A stretch of DNA of 64,000 bases from Candidatus Paraburkholderia kirkii (GTDB lineage: Bacteria > Pseudomonadota > Gammaproteobacteria > Burkholderiales > Burkholderiaceae). A model generated the notes under the pieces. The model was not told where the DNA came from, ran no database searches, and saw only the letters and a program-made list of their open reading frames with translations. A program made the position numbers and the translations under genes. Of the stretch, positions 51,320 to 60,381 are shown in pieces. The stretch spans positions 62,001 through 126,000 of the forward strand of contig LFKV01000025.1 in assembly GCA_001189345.1 (NCBI GenBank), read 5' to 3'. Numbering within the stretch: the stretch's first letter is position 1; each line of letters opens with the position of its first letter.

Positions 51320-52185
51320 TCGGTCCTCAGGACGTGAAAACGGTTGATACCCAGGATCTTGACGTGCTTGTGGGTGCGTTCCGCATACCGGTTCGAGACC
51401 TGTTTTGCGAAACCGGAAAAATAATCCGAAATCGCAGCGTCAGCGAGTTCCTTGTCAGGAAACGTGGTCAACATTTCAACCGCTCTCCGCTCGCCGTCGG
51501 GACCAAAGAACTTACGCGAGATAATCAGAAAGTTTCTTAAGCCGAGGTAATGTTCGGATGAGATAAGGTCATCACGATAAAACCGGCCACCGCTGAAATG
51601 GGTCACCGTCGCGCCGGCTTCATAGAGGACGGAATATCCGTTGAGCCATGCCTGCCACGAAAGGTCGACGTCTTCCAGATAAAGAAAATACAGATCGTCC
51701 ATGCCGCCGATGCGTTCATAGAATGACGCGTCGATCAGGCAGAATGCACCGCTCGCCCAAGGCGTTTCAAGGGATAGCGGGTCGTATTCCTTCGGATGTT
51801 CGAAGGGCCATTGGCGTCCCTCGACGATACCGACGCGCGACCCTTCCTGCTTTCTGCGGATGAGCGCATCGATTGAGCCGGTTTGGGGGATGCAGTCAGG
51901 GTTAACTATGACGAAATGATCGGATGGCTTATTTTTTTGGAATAGAATATTGTGGTTATCTGCGAAACCCGTCTTCTCGGTTGAGGAATTCTCGACATCG
52001 ATAATTTCAATATCGTCTTCCGAACGGCTTTCGAGGCGCGCGGTGCTCTGTGGATCGTAGTTAATCGTGACGAGCCGAATCGGACGTTCTGTTGTCCTTT
52101 TTAATGCTGGAATAAAACAGTTGTTGAGATGCTTTATATGCGAGACCCCGTATACGCACTGAACATGTATGGGCTGCGTATTCAA
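51316..52185 (-). CDS. Family 2 glycosyltransferase
   Basis: The 289-aa enzyme shows 'HFVIVNPDCIPQTGSIDALI' (acidic metal site) and 'DDLYFLYLEDVDLSWQAWLN' (ED-x-DLSxR-like motif), as in rhamnosyl- and other GT2 enzymes of O-antigen loci. It is the first intact gene of the leftward operon. Upstream 52186-52361 is moderately AT-rich and probably holds promoter sequence or the tail of the preceding pseudogene's transcript. Confidence 0.85.
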   Translation of the reverse strand: MNTQPIHVQCVYGVSHIKHLNNCFIPALKRTTERPIRLVTINYDPQSTARLESRSEDDIEIIDVENSSTEKTGFADNHNILFQKNKPSDHFVIVNPDCIPQTGSIDALIRRKQEGSRVGIVEGRQWPFEHPKEYDPLSLETPWASGAFCLIDASFYERIGGMDDLYFLYLEDVDLSWQAWLNGYSVLYEAGATVTHFSGGRFYRDDLISSEHYLGLRNFLIISRKFFGPDGERRAVEMLTTFPDKELADAAISDYFSGFAKQVSNRYAERTHKHVKILGINRFHVLRTE

Positions 52186-52361
52186 ACAATCCTCCCAGGA
52201 TCTTTTCGTGTTGCAACCGTATTGAATGCCATAGTCGCTGGCGCCGTCCGGACGCCCCCGCCAACGAGTTTATCAGATCACCGGCGCTGCTCTCGTCCGC
52301 TTGAACATTGGCGCGTCGGGAAATCGATTTCTGGCAGTCGGGAGGCCTGCCTCCCGGTTAC

Positions 52362-53420
52362 CTATTCCATTTCTTGATGTTTTCTCAGCAGAATGTTTCG
52401 GTTGACGCGAGCCAGTTCCTGCCTCCACCCGGCGGGCATTAAGGCTCGCCGCATTGCGGAATAAGCCGTGGGTGCTCTCGTGCCGGGCCGCCCGGTGTAG
52501 CGGCTGACCTGACGGTCAGTTTCCTGCTTGCGCTCGTCGCCGCGCTGCGCATCGATGATGCGCACGATTTCCGATCCCGTGAATTCTCTCGCGACTACAC
52601 CGAAGTTGACATTCACTTCCGCGCAAGTGATCGATCACGGCGGTCGGGATGCCCGCTGCAAGCGCTTGTATCGCGACGGTGTTCCCAGACGTCACGACCG
52701 CATTAGCTTTGGCCAGCGCTTCGTCGGCCGATTCGTTTGGTTCCGAAAAGGCGAATTCGTCACGCAGTGAATCGTAAAGCTGTACGTGCTCCGGGTGCGG
52801 GCGCAGCACCACCCGTTTCCCGCTCGATGCCTGGATTTCCAATGCGAGACGCCTCACGTCGTCGCAGTGCATATCGAGCTGCAATGCGAAAAGGATGCCC
52901 GCACCACCACGGGACTGGATGGATGCCACATCGAGTTGCGGAAGCGTCATCGTGATGATGTCAGCAGCGAACTGAGGGGCCATGCGAGTAGCGAACGCGG
53001 GCCCGAAGACGACGAAGCGATCGAACGACTTGGAATAGCGATTCGTAATAGGGCCATGTTTGCACGAATCCATGCTGGAGCCCAACGAACTGGAGGTTCG
53101 GGAAAATGAGGCTTCACCCAGTTCCTGAGCATCAGCTCCGGACCGCCGACGCAGGTCCCGAGCAATACCGCGTCGTACGGCTTGGAACCGCAGACTTCCA
53201 TGATCTCGCCGCGATGTTTCTCAATATCTGGAACAACGAATTGAAAGTCGCCGCCGATCGGCGCTCGCAGAGCGGTGTAAAGTGCAATGTCGCCATTAAA
53301 GGAGCCCGGCGGAGTCAGGGTCGGAGATTCTCGGGAACAACAGGTAAGCGCACTCGCCGCCGAATGACCGAATGAGGTCGAACAGGGGCGTCCAGTGTGT
53401 CAGTGAGCACCGATTGAAGC
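52362..53420 (-). pseudogene. Capsule-type glycan synthesis protein, multiply frameshifted
   Basis: Fragments in several frames belong together: 'PLFDLIRSFGGECAYL', 'GSKPYDAVLLGTCVGGPELM', 'NLQFVGLQHGFVQTWPYYES', 'SFDRFVVFGPAFATRMAPQF', 'GKRVVLRPHPEHVQLYDSLR', 'AVVTSGNTVAIQALAAGIPT' and 'VNVNFGVVAREFTGSEIV'. The 'LRPHPEH' and 'SGNTVAIQALA' patterns match polysaccharide transferases of the kind at 47492-49537. At least four frameshifts are present (about 53250, 53105, 53040 and 52620). The 5' limit is uncertain. Confidence 0.65.
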
Positions 53421-53632
53421 AAGTTACGAGACACTTCAGCATCAGGATTTATATCATCACGAAAAAACAAGATGGCAGATGGACAACAGAATGCGGCAAT
53501 TATTACCGAAATGAACAAAGTGTTACAAAAACTTTCCTGGTTCTGTTAATCTCATGCGCCGTCGTTGTACCGAAGTGTTTAATACACGAGGGCACGAACC
53601 GGTGCCAACGTTACAAGTCTATCCAGATCGTC

Positions 53633-55340
53633 ATGAATGAACCGCTTAACAGTCGCTTTTTGCAGTGGCTCAAAAGACAAGACTCTGAAATTGCCGCCGA
53701 GCCGAACGCGCCCGATCTTCAGGATTTCGTGCGCAGCGTACTTGACCCCGAAGGCTATCTACTGACCAGATGTAGCCGAAGCGGGGGTTGAGCCCATAGC
53801 GCATTGGCTCAACCACGGAATCTTCGAGGAACGGGCACTGGCGAAATGCAAGAGAAATGCAAGAGAAATGCAAGCGTGTCATTCTAAACGACGATTCCCC
53901 TATCGAACATAATGCGCAGGCGCGCTACTTTGAGTGGATGGGGCAGCGCGTTGTGATCGCCGTTGACGAGGCGCACCAAGGCCTCGAAAGCCCGGCTCCG
54001 GGTAGTCGCTCGCAAGAGGAGCGGCGCTTCGCCCGTTTCGCTGAGGATAATCTCGATCGCGAGTTCTACCTGCAAGAATATCCCGATGTGCTAGAAGAAG
54101 ACGGCGCCGATCCGCTCGATCACTTTCTCAAGAATGGCGCGCTGGAAGGCCGACGCCTAAACGCCGAGCTTTCGGCGCAAGTCGTCGACGAGCCGGAAAA
54201 GGCGTTCGTCTGGCGCGACAGACACGTGCGCATCGTCGATAACGAGGAGCGTCGGGCGGGCGTTGTTGCAGAGGAAGTCGATCTTACTGGCCTGAGCTAT
54301 GCGCCAACCAGGGACGGGAACCGCTTCGTCCGGTTCGTCGCCGATCACATCGATCGCGAACTGTATTTAACCGAAAATGATGATGTCCGCAATGACGGCG
54401 CCGATCCGCTGATTCACTACCTGAACAATGGCGTATTTGAAGGGCGGCGCCTTGCCGGGGATCTGAGCGTGCGCATCGAGGCGGGAGTCCGGCAATTCGC
54501 GTGGCGAGGCGCCGGCGTCACGGTATCAACGGTTGAGGAGCTCGAAGCGGCGTTGCCGGTCGTAAACGAGACCGTTACGGCGGACGTGAGTATCGTCACG
54601 GAATCCGCGAGTGAGGAAGAGTTTGTCGATTTCATTTCGGAACACTTGGATCGCGAAGCCTATTTGGCCGCTTATCCGGACGTACGCGATGCCCGGGCCG
54701 ATCCCGTTCAGCACTGGCTCGACTCGGGAATCTGGCAAGGGCGGTCGATTTCGTCGCGCGTCGCGATCACCATTGGCGAGCGTGCCGAACGTCGCACGGT
54801 ATCGTCGGTCCGCCGCTTCAAATGGCGCGGCACGACTGTTTCCGCATCGTTCAAGAGGATGAGTCCCGCGATCCTGTCGCAGATCATCGCGCAGTCGCGG
54901 CATGACGGCGCAGTCGCCGCGCCTGGCGCTAAAGCGATTGCCGGACTGCGCGAGTTCGACGCCATCGACCTGATGGCACGAAACGACATCGATGTTCGCA
55001 GTATTTTCTCGGCCATCGAAGAGCAGCCAGATGTGGTGCTGATCACGCCTTTTCTCTGTCCGGGCGGTGCCGAGAAGTATGTAGCGGATCTCGTCGAAGG
55101 GCTGCACCAGGCGGGCCGGGGACCGATTCTCGTGCTCGTCACTGAGCATAACGTCCGCGTGGCCGCTGGCTGGGAGAAACTGGCGATTCTCGCTCCGCTG
55201 AAGAAGGCGCGCGTTCTATTAGGCGCGCCTTCTATTCTGGCCCGACGTGTTCGGTCCCGGCTACGCAAACCCGATTTTCTTTGCTCGTGCATTGAATGCG
55301 TTGAAAGCGTAAGCGCTCGATCAGTACCATCGAGGGTCGA
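53633..55340 (+). pseudogene. Glycosyltransferase with YPDV repeats, frameshifted and 3'-truncated
   Basis: The start 'MNEPLNSRFLQWLKRQDSEI' leads into a repeated module of about 43 residues of the form F-x2-F-x-LDxExYL-x2-YPDV-x4-G-x-DP-x2-HWL-x2-G-x2-EGR. Four copies are visible, the first split over two frames and the others at about 54030-54170, 54315-54460 and 54615-54760. A GT4 N-terminal domain follows ('VVLITPFLCPGGAEKYVADL'). Frameshifts occur near 53765, at the 11-bp repeat (53844-53874) and near 55230. The C-terminal half of the transferase is replaced by IS66 and IS630 sequence. Confidence 0.75.
53844..53874 (+). repeat. 11-bp tandem repeat (2.8 copies) causing a frameshift
   Basis: AAATGCAAGAG occurs at 53844-53854 and 53855-53865, followed by AAATGCAAG to 53874. 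Removing two units (22 bp) joins 'ALAKCK' directly to 'RVILNDDSPIEHNAQARYF' in frame, so repeat expansion explains the shift exactly. Confidence 0.9.
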
Positions 55341-55364
55341 CATTGACCTTTGAAGGCGGCGCTG

Positions 55365-55481
55365 CTAGCGAATGGAATCGATGTGCGCGGAGGCGGGCAA
55401 CACAGGAGCGACGTTCCAGGGTAACAGGTCGTCGATGCGGTTTATCGGGTAATCGGCAACGCGCTCGATGACGTAGTCCAT
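55365..55481 (-). mobile_element. IS66-family TnpC 3' remnant
   Basis: The minus-strand frame reads 'DYVIERVADYPINRIDDLLP' then 'WNVAPVLPASAHIDSIR', the conserved end of IS66 TnpC transposases. Only this 3' tip remains. It is bordered by the IS630 copy on the right and the truncated glycosyltransferase on the left. Confidence 0.8.
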
Positions 55482-56548
55482 TGCGTCATTGAATTGGCAC
55501 TGGTCGAATCCGGCGCGAAGGATCGTCATATTTCCACTTGATCGGTTTCGGGTTCTTGTTGTGTTCGCGGATGTATCGGCATCAGTTTGCGATCCCAATC
55601 CTTCACCGAAGTGAAGATGCCGCGAGCGATCACTTCACGCTGAATGCGCGAGAACCAGTTCTCCACCTGGTTGAGCCACGACGAGTAGGTCGGCGTGAAG
55701 TGCAGGTGCACGTTGCGCTGCGCATCAAGGAAGTCGGCAACCCGCTGCGTCTTATGGCTGCTGACGTTGTCGCAGATCGCGTGGATTTCCCGGCGTTTGG
55801 GCTGGCTGGCGACGACGTCGGTCAGGAAGGCCACGAACTGCTCGCTGGTGTGGCGCGCCACCGTCTTGCCCAGCACCTCGCCGGTGGCAGTATTGAACGC
55901 CGCGAACAGGCTGAGCGTGCCGTTGCGCTTGTACTCGAAGCCGTGACTCTCGGCGCGCCCGGGCGACAGCGGCAGCATACGGTCCTTGCGATCGAGTGCC
56001 TGGATCGCGGTCTTCTCGTCCACGCAGAACACCGCTGCGTGCGCCGGCGGGTTCAGGTACAGCCCGATCACGTCGGCTGCCTTGGTCTCGAAGTCCGGGT
56101 CGTTGGAGACCATGTGCCGCTCCAACTGCTGCGGCTTGATGCCGTGCTTGCGCCAGATGCGCTGCACGGCCGAGACCGATACGTCGCCGAGTTCTGCTGC
56201 GAGCTTGTAGCTACTCCAGTGTGTCGAACCGTCGGCGGGTTTGTGCTTGAGGGTGCACTTGAGCACCCGCGCTTCCAGTTTGGCCGGTGGCTGCGTAGGC
56301 GCCCGCCCGCGGTGCCGGGCGTACATGCCGGCTAGTCGCTCGCTGAGGAAGCGCCCCGACCAGCGTGCGATGAAGCGCGAATCGCAACCCAGTGTGCGCA
56401 TGATACTGTCGCGCGATTCGCCGTCCTCGAGCATCAGGATCAACTTTGCGCGTCGCACGTCCGCCGCACGCACCGTTCGGCTGCGCGCCGCCGACAACAG
56501 TTGCTCACGTTCGATATCTGTCAGGTTCACCTCGACCCACGCCGTCAT
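55482..56548 (-). mobile_element. IS630-family insertion sequence, copy 2
   Basis: The left inverted repeat TGCGTCATTGAATTGGCAC is present at 55482-55500. The next 1 kb appears identical to copy 1 up to 56529, that is, to codon seven of the transposase. From there the two copies differ. No right inverted repeat is visible beyond, so this end may be deleted or belong to a variant element. Confidence 0.75.
55526..56548 (-). CDS. IS630-family transposase (copy 2), C-terminal frame altered
   Basis: The 340-aa product starts 'MTAWVEVNLTDIEREQLLSA' with a strong ribosome binding site (AGGGAGAC), which is probably the original start of this transposase. From 'NLTDIEREQ' on it equals copy 1, including the one-base shift after 'DWDRKLM'. 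The DDE residues are intact. Confidence 0.88.
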   Translation of the reverse strand: MTAWVEVNLTDIEREQLLSAARSRTVRAADVRRAKLILMLEDGESRDSIMRTLGCDSRFIARWSGRFLSERLAGMYARHRGRAPTQPPAKLEARVLKCTLKHKPADGSTHWSSYKLAAELGDVSVSAVQRIWRKHGIKPQQLERHMVSNDPDFETKAADVIGLYLNPPAHAAVFCVDEKTAIQALDRKDRMLPLSPGRAESHGFEYKRNGTLSLFAAFNTATGEVLGKTVARHTSEQFVAFLTDVVASQPKRREIHAICDNVSSHKTQRVADFLDAQRNVHLHFTPTYSSWLNQVENWFSRIQREVIARGIFTSVKDWDRKLMPIHPRTQQEPETDQVEI

Positions 56549-56673
56549 GAAGTCTCCCTAAGCGGTCCCGCACCGCCCGTCAAGTCATACGAAATGGCTA
56601 TCGTTTCCAGTTTCATGAAATCGACACATGGTCCGTGAAACATAGCCAGTTGTGCCTCCCGAACGCTTCTCGC

Positions 56674-56703
56674 CTTCTTCTTCTTCTTCTTCTTCTTCTT
56701 CTT
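56674..56703 (+). repeat. (CTT)10 microsatellite upstream of the Pit transporter
   Basis: Ten uninterrupted CTT units end 55 bp before the start codon at 56759. The tract lies in the probable promoter or leader of the transporter. Repeats of this length can change copy number by slippage. Confidence 0.95.
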
Positions 56704-56758
56704 CCATCTTCCGTTAGAACTCGCGCAAGCCCCCCAGCCCAAGACTCAAGGACGCGAC

Positions 56759-58346
56759 ATGAACTGCATCGCCTTTCCTCAATCCCGAGAAGCCCACTTG
56801 CCCGGACAGCGCGTCGCGCTGCTGGTCTTTCTGCTCACCATCGGGGCAGGCGCGATCTACTGCGTCATGCACCTGCTCGACGATCTCGCGCCGGTGCGCG
56901 AATCCTCTGCGTTTCCGTACATCCTGCTCGGCATCGCGCTGCTCATCGCGCTCGGTTTCGAGTTCGTCAACGGCTTTCACGACACCGCCAATGCCGTCGC
57001 AACTGTAATCTACACGCACTCTTTGACACCTAATCTGGCGGTCGTCTGGTCGGGCGCATGGAATTTCATCGGCGTGCTGATTTCGAGCGGCGCGGTGGCG
57101 TTCGGCATCCTGCAATTGCTGCCGGTCGAGCTCATCATCGGCGTGGGCAGTTCGCAAGGCTTCGCGATGGTCTTCGCGCTCCTGATTGCGGCGATCATCT
57201 GGAACCTCGGCACCTGGGCGCTCGGCCTTCCTTCTTCGGGTTCGCACACGCTGATCGGTTCGGTGATCGGCGTCGGCCTGATGAACCAGATGCTGCACAG
57301 CACCAACGGCACGTCGGGTGTCGACTGGAGCCAGGCGGTCTCGGTCGGCAAGTCGCTGCTGTTTTCGCCGATCGTCGGTTTCCTCCTCGCGGGCTTTCTG
57401 CTCTATGTGCTGAAGCTCGTCGTGCGCGTGCCGGCGCTCTACAAGGAGCCTGAGAAGAACACGCCGCCGCCGTTCTGGATCCGCTGCCTGCTGATCCTCA
57501 CCTGCACGGGCGTGTCGTTCGCGCACGGCTCCAACGACGGCCAGAAGGGCATGGGCCTCATCATGCTGATCCTGATCGGCACGGTGCCGACCGCGTACGC
57601 GCTCAACAAGGCCGTGACGGCGAACGAGACGCAGACCTTCCTCGCGGTGAGCCACAGCGCCTCCGAGGTCCTGCAGCGCTACAGCAACGGCGTCGCGCTG
57701 GCCGCCGACGTGCGCGGCCAGGTCAAAAAGTACGTGCAGACGAAGACGCTCTCGCCGGACACGATCGCATCGCTCAGGCAGGTGGTCGAATCGATCGAAT
57801 CCCAGATCCGCCCGAGCGAGACGATAGCCGGCGTGCCGCAGGGCAGCGTCCGCAACGTGCGCAACGAGATGTACATCGCGTCCGAGGCGCTGCGCATCAT
57901 GGAAAAGCAGAAGTCGCCCGCGTTCTCCAGTGACGACGACTCCGTGCTCACCAACTACAAGAAGCAGCTCGATCACGCGACCAAGTTCATTCCGATGTGG
58001 GTGAAGGTCGCGGTCGCCGTGGCGCTCGGCCTGGGCACGATGGTCGGCTGGAAGCGCATCGTCGTGACGGTCGGCGAGCGCATCGGCAAGTCGCATCTGA
58101 CGTACGGTCAGGGCGCATCGGCGGAACTTGTCGCGATGCTGACCATCGGCGCCGCCGATGTCTACGGCCTATCGGGTCAGCATGACGCACGTGCTGTCGT
58201 CGGGTGTCGCGGGCACCATGGCCGCGAACGGCTCCGGGCTGCAATGGCGCACCATGTGCAGCCTCGCGCTCGCGTGGATTCTGACGCTGCCCGTGTCGAT
58301 CGCGCTCGCGGGCGTCCTGTTCTGGGCGTTCCGCGGGATTTTCTAG
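56759..58346 (+). pseudogene. Inorganic phosphate transporter (PiT family), one frameshift
   Basis: The frame has the PiT duplicated motifs 'EFVNGFHDTANAVATVIYTH' and 'CTGVSFAHGSNDGQKGMGLI', with 'LGLPSSGSHTLIGSVIGVGL' as in PitA/PitB. About ten membrane helices are predicted. Near 58172 one extra base shifts the frame just after 'GAADVYGL'; the next frame gives 'VSMTHVLSSGVAGTMAANGS' and the last helix to 58346. Only the last two helices are affected, but they include the second conserved loop, so function is doubtful. It encodes low-affinity phosphate uptake. Confidence 0.85.
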
Positions 58347-58656
58347 GCGTCGAGACCGTCGTCGGCGCGATAGAACGGCGCGGGAAACCCTTCGAACGGC
58401 TTTCCCGCGCCGTGCAAGTTTGCCCGCCTGCCGCAACTCCCTCTCTCCTTTTCGACGTCCGCCCTCCCGTCCGCCTTGTCGCGCGGGAACTTCACGCCCA
58501 CGGGCACAGCCATTGCTCGAATCCTGTCGTCGATCGCACTTCTGATCGGACGGCGGCCACGAGCCGCCGACTCCCCGGCGTATGAATGTGTGACAGTTGG
58601 GAGGCCGCGCCGGGCGCCGATCCGTCATCGCGATCATTTGAACAAGGAGAAGTCAA
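58347..58656. other. Intergenic stretch without a supported gene
   Basis: The open frames in this stretch are arginine-rich and look like chance frames. It carries a ribosome binding site (AAGGAGA) for the small gene at 58657, and nothing else I can support. Confidence 0.4.
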
Positions 58657-58815
58657 ATGACGATCGGAACCATTCTGCTGATCATCCTGATCCTGCTGCT
58701 GATCGGCGCCATTCCATCCTGGCCGCACAGCCGCAGCTGGGGCTACGGGCCGAGCGGGATCGTCGGCGTCGTGCTGATCGTGGTGATCGTTCTCTTGCTG
58801 ATGGGACAGATATGA
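58657..58815 (+). CDS. DUF3309 small membrane protein
   Basis: The 52-aa protein 'MTIGTILLIILILLLIGAIP' then 'SWPHSRSWGYGPSG' and a second hydrophobic segment ('GVVLIVVIVLLLMGQI') matches the short DUF3309 family found in many proteobacteria. Two membrane helices flank a tryptophan- and glycine-rich loop. Function unknown. Confidence 0.88.
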   Translation: MTIGTILLIILILLLIGAIPSWPHSRSWGYGPSGIVGVVLIVVIVLLLMGQI

Positions 58816-58857
58816 CGTTCCGCGCGGCCGCGTCCGTTCGAGCCCCCACCGCCAGCC

Positions 58858-58891
58858 AAAAAAAAGGCGCTCCCGTCGGGGCGCCCCTTTT
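58858..58891. terminator. Bidirectional terminator
   Basis: An A-tract, GGCGC...GCGCC stem and a T-tract (CCCTTTTT) lie between two convergent genes and can end transcription from both. Confidence 0.75.
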
Positions 58892-58914
58892 TCAATGCAT
58901 GATTCTCGGGAACG

Positions 58915-59223
58915 TCAAACCCGCATGACCTGCCCGTTCGGCTCGATCTTGCGCGGAATGACCGGCTCGGTCTGCTTCGGCGACGATGCCTTCGGGCGCG
59001 GCGCGGCGGACGGCGGCTCGATCGCGGCCTTGTCGACCACCTGCTTGACTGACGTCGCGCTCTTGCGCTTCTTCTTCGCAGCCGTCTGCGTGGCGGTGTG
59101 CGTCTTGCTCTTGCCCTTCACGGTTTGTGCTTCGGGAGGATTCCAGACTTCCGTGTAGCGCTCGGCCGCAAGCAGCGACGACGAGCCGACGAGAAGTAGA
59201 AGGATCAGGAATGCGCGCTTCAA
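58915..59223 (-). CDS. Exported lysine-rich hypothetical protein
   Basis: A TTG at 59223 (GGAGCG upstream) opens 'LKRAFLILLLLVGSSSLLAA', a clear signal peptide with a cleavage site near 'LLAAE'. The mature part is short, basic and low complexity ('KSKTHTATQTAAKKKRKSAT'), ending 'RKIEPNGQVMRV'. I do not recognise a family. A periplasmic or surface location is inferred from the signal peptide. Confidence 0.6.
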   Translation of the reverse strand: MKRAFLILLLLVGSSSLLAAERYTEVWNPPEAQTVKGKSKTHTATQTAAKKKRKSATSVKQVVDKAAIEPPSAAPRPKASSPKQTEPVIPRKIEPNGQVMRV

Positions 59224-59240
59224 GAGATTCGCTCCAACGG

Positions 59241-59465
59241 TTAATGGCCCGCTCTGCGCGAGAGGATGGCGTCGAGCGACCGGCCGGATGTCTCCAGCTC
59301 GCGCAACGCGGCATCGAGACGCTCGAGCGAGCGTGCGGCGGATCGTCCGTCCTCCTCGAAATCCGGTTCGCCTCGCGTTGCATCGAACGCCGCGTTGACG
59401 GCGCGCGTCGCACGCATGAAACGTTCGAGCGCGGCGGCTTCGAGCGGATCGTTGCGTGGGTTCAT
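59241..59465 (-). CDS. Small helical hypothetical protein
   Basis: The 74-aa protein 'MNPRNDPLEAAALERFMRAT' then 'AARSLERLDAALRELETSGR' is predicted all-helical, charged and cytosolic. The ATG at 59465 has GGGGAGC upstream. It lies 17 bp before the exported protein gene and is probably co-transcribed with it. The function is unknown. Confidence 0.6.
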   Translation of the reverse strand: MNPRNDPLEAAALERFMRATRAVNAAFDATRGEPDFEEDGRSAARSLERLDAALRELETSGRSLDAILSRRAGH

Positions 59466-59629
59466 CGGCAGCTCCCCGGTTGCAGACAGGTTGTACGAAT
59501 ATACAGTAAGCCGCCGTCGCGGCAAACAGGCCGCGCGCGGCGTGGCGAAAATGCCGAAGCGCCTCTTGACTGAGCGCCGGCACTACCCCAACCGCGAGCG
59601 GCGGCATTTCGCCACGTCTCGCGCCCACG

Positions 59630-59854
59630 ATGCGCAAGCAGCACGCGCTCGCGCTGCGCAGATGCCGTCTTTCCGCGCCGGTCGAACCGCCCTGGGGCCC
59701 GGCCTATCGAATGGTCGAATGGGAGGCGAAGAACGATCCGCGCGTGCAGCGCCGGGTGCTCCCCGCCGATTGCACGCCCTCGCAGATCGCCGATGCGCTC
59801 CGAGCCCACGTGCCCGGCCGCCGCTACGGCCCGGACGACGATGACGACGACTGA
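59630..59854 (+). CDS. Small hypothetical protein with aspartate tail
   Basis: The 74-aa protein includes 'PPWGPAYRMVEWEAKNDPRV' and ends in six aspartates. The composition is protein-like in the middle ('CTPSQIADALRAHVPGRRYG'). No family is recognised and the ribosome binding site is weak, so it may not be expressed. Confidence 0.4.
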   Translation: MRKQHALALRRCRLSAPVEPPWGPAYRMVEWEAKNDPRVQRRVLPADCTPSQIADALRAHVPGRRYGPDDDDDD

Positions 59855-59897
59855 TCCGGCGCTTCGAGCAAAAACGGCCATGTCGCGCTTTTATTAA

Positions 59898-59921
59898 TCC
59901 ATATATGGACTAATCTGTCCA
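59898..59921 (+). promoter_or_regulatory. Palindromic operator of the toxin-antitoxin operon
   Basis: TCCATATATGGA (59898-59909) is a perfect palindrome and TGGAC-N6-GTCCA (59906-59921) overlaps it, giving three alternating half-sites. They lie 24 bp before the antitoxin ATG. Antitoxins of Xre/RES systems bind palindromes in their own promoter, so these are likely autoregulatory sites. Confidence 0.6.
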
Positions 59922-59944
59922 AGTTCCTTTGGAGACTTAACGAC

Positions 59945-60381
59945 ATGCCCAATGCCGCACGCGCCACCTCGGCGGCGACCGGCCACCCGGTTCCGCGCCC
60001 GGCGCTGGATTCGGGCGATTTGTCCGCCGCCGGCCCACGCGCCTTCTTCAACATCGCCCGCGACTGGTCGCTTTCCGCCGAAGAGCAGATCGTGCTGCTC
60101 GGCTCGCCGGGACGCTCCACCTACTTCAAATGGAAGAACGCGCCGCAGTCCGCCCGGCTCGCACGGGACACGCTGGAGCGCTTTTCGCTGATTCTCGGCA
60201 TCTACAAGGCGCTGCAGATTCTCCTGCCCGACCCCAAGGCCGCCGACACCTGGATCAGGCGTCCTAACGCCGCGCCGTCCTTCGGCGGTCGTCCGGCGCT
60301 CGAGCGCATACGGCGGGCAATATCAGCGATCTCATCGCCGTACGCCAGTACCTCGACGCGATGCGAGGCGGCTGGGCGTGA
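59945..60381 (+). pseudogene. Xre/MbcA/ParS-type antitoxin, C-terminal frameshift
   Basis: The frame has the DUF2384-type toxin-binding domain: 'FFNIARDWSLSAEEQIVLLG', 'STYFKWKNAPQSARLARDTL', 'RFSLILGIYKALQIL' and 'WIRRPNAAPSFGGRPALERI'. At about 60308 one base is missing; the alternative frame gives 'NISDLIAVRQYLDAMRGGWA' and a TGA at 60379-60381, the normal family ending. As written, the shifted frame adds foreign residues to 60400. In known complexes this C-terminal helix contacts the RES active site, so neutralisation may be impaired. A single sequencing error could also explain it. Confidence 0.75.

Noticed and set aside
56674..56703. The CTT tract as coding poly-Lys or poly-Glu/Leu
   Set aside because: Frames through it are not linked to protein-like sequence, and it sits in the upstream region of the transporter.
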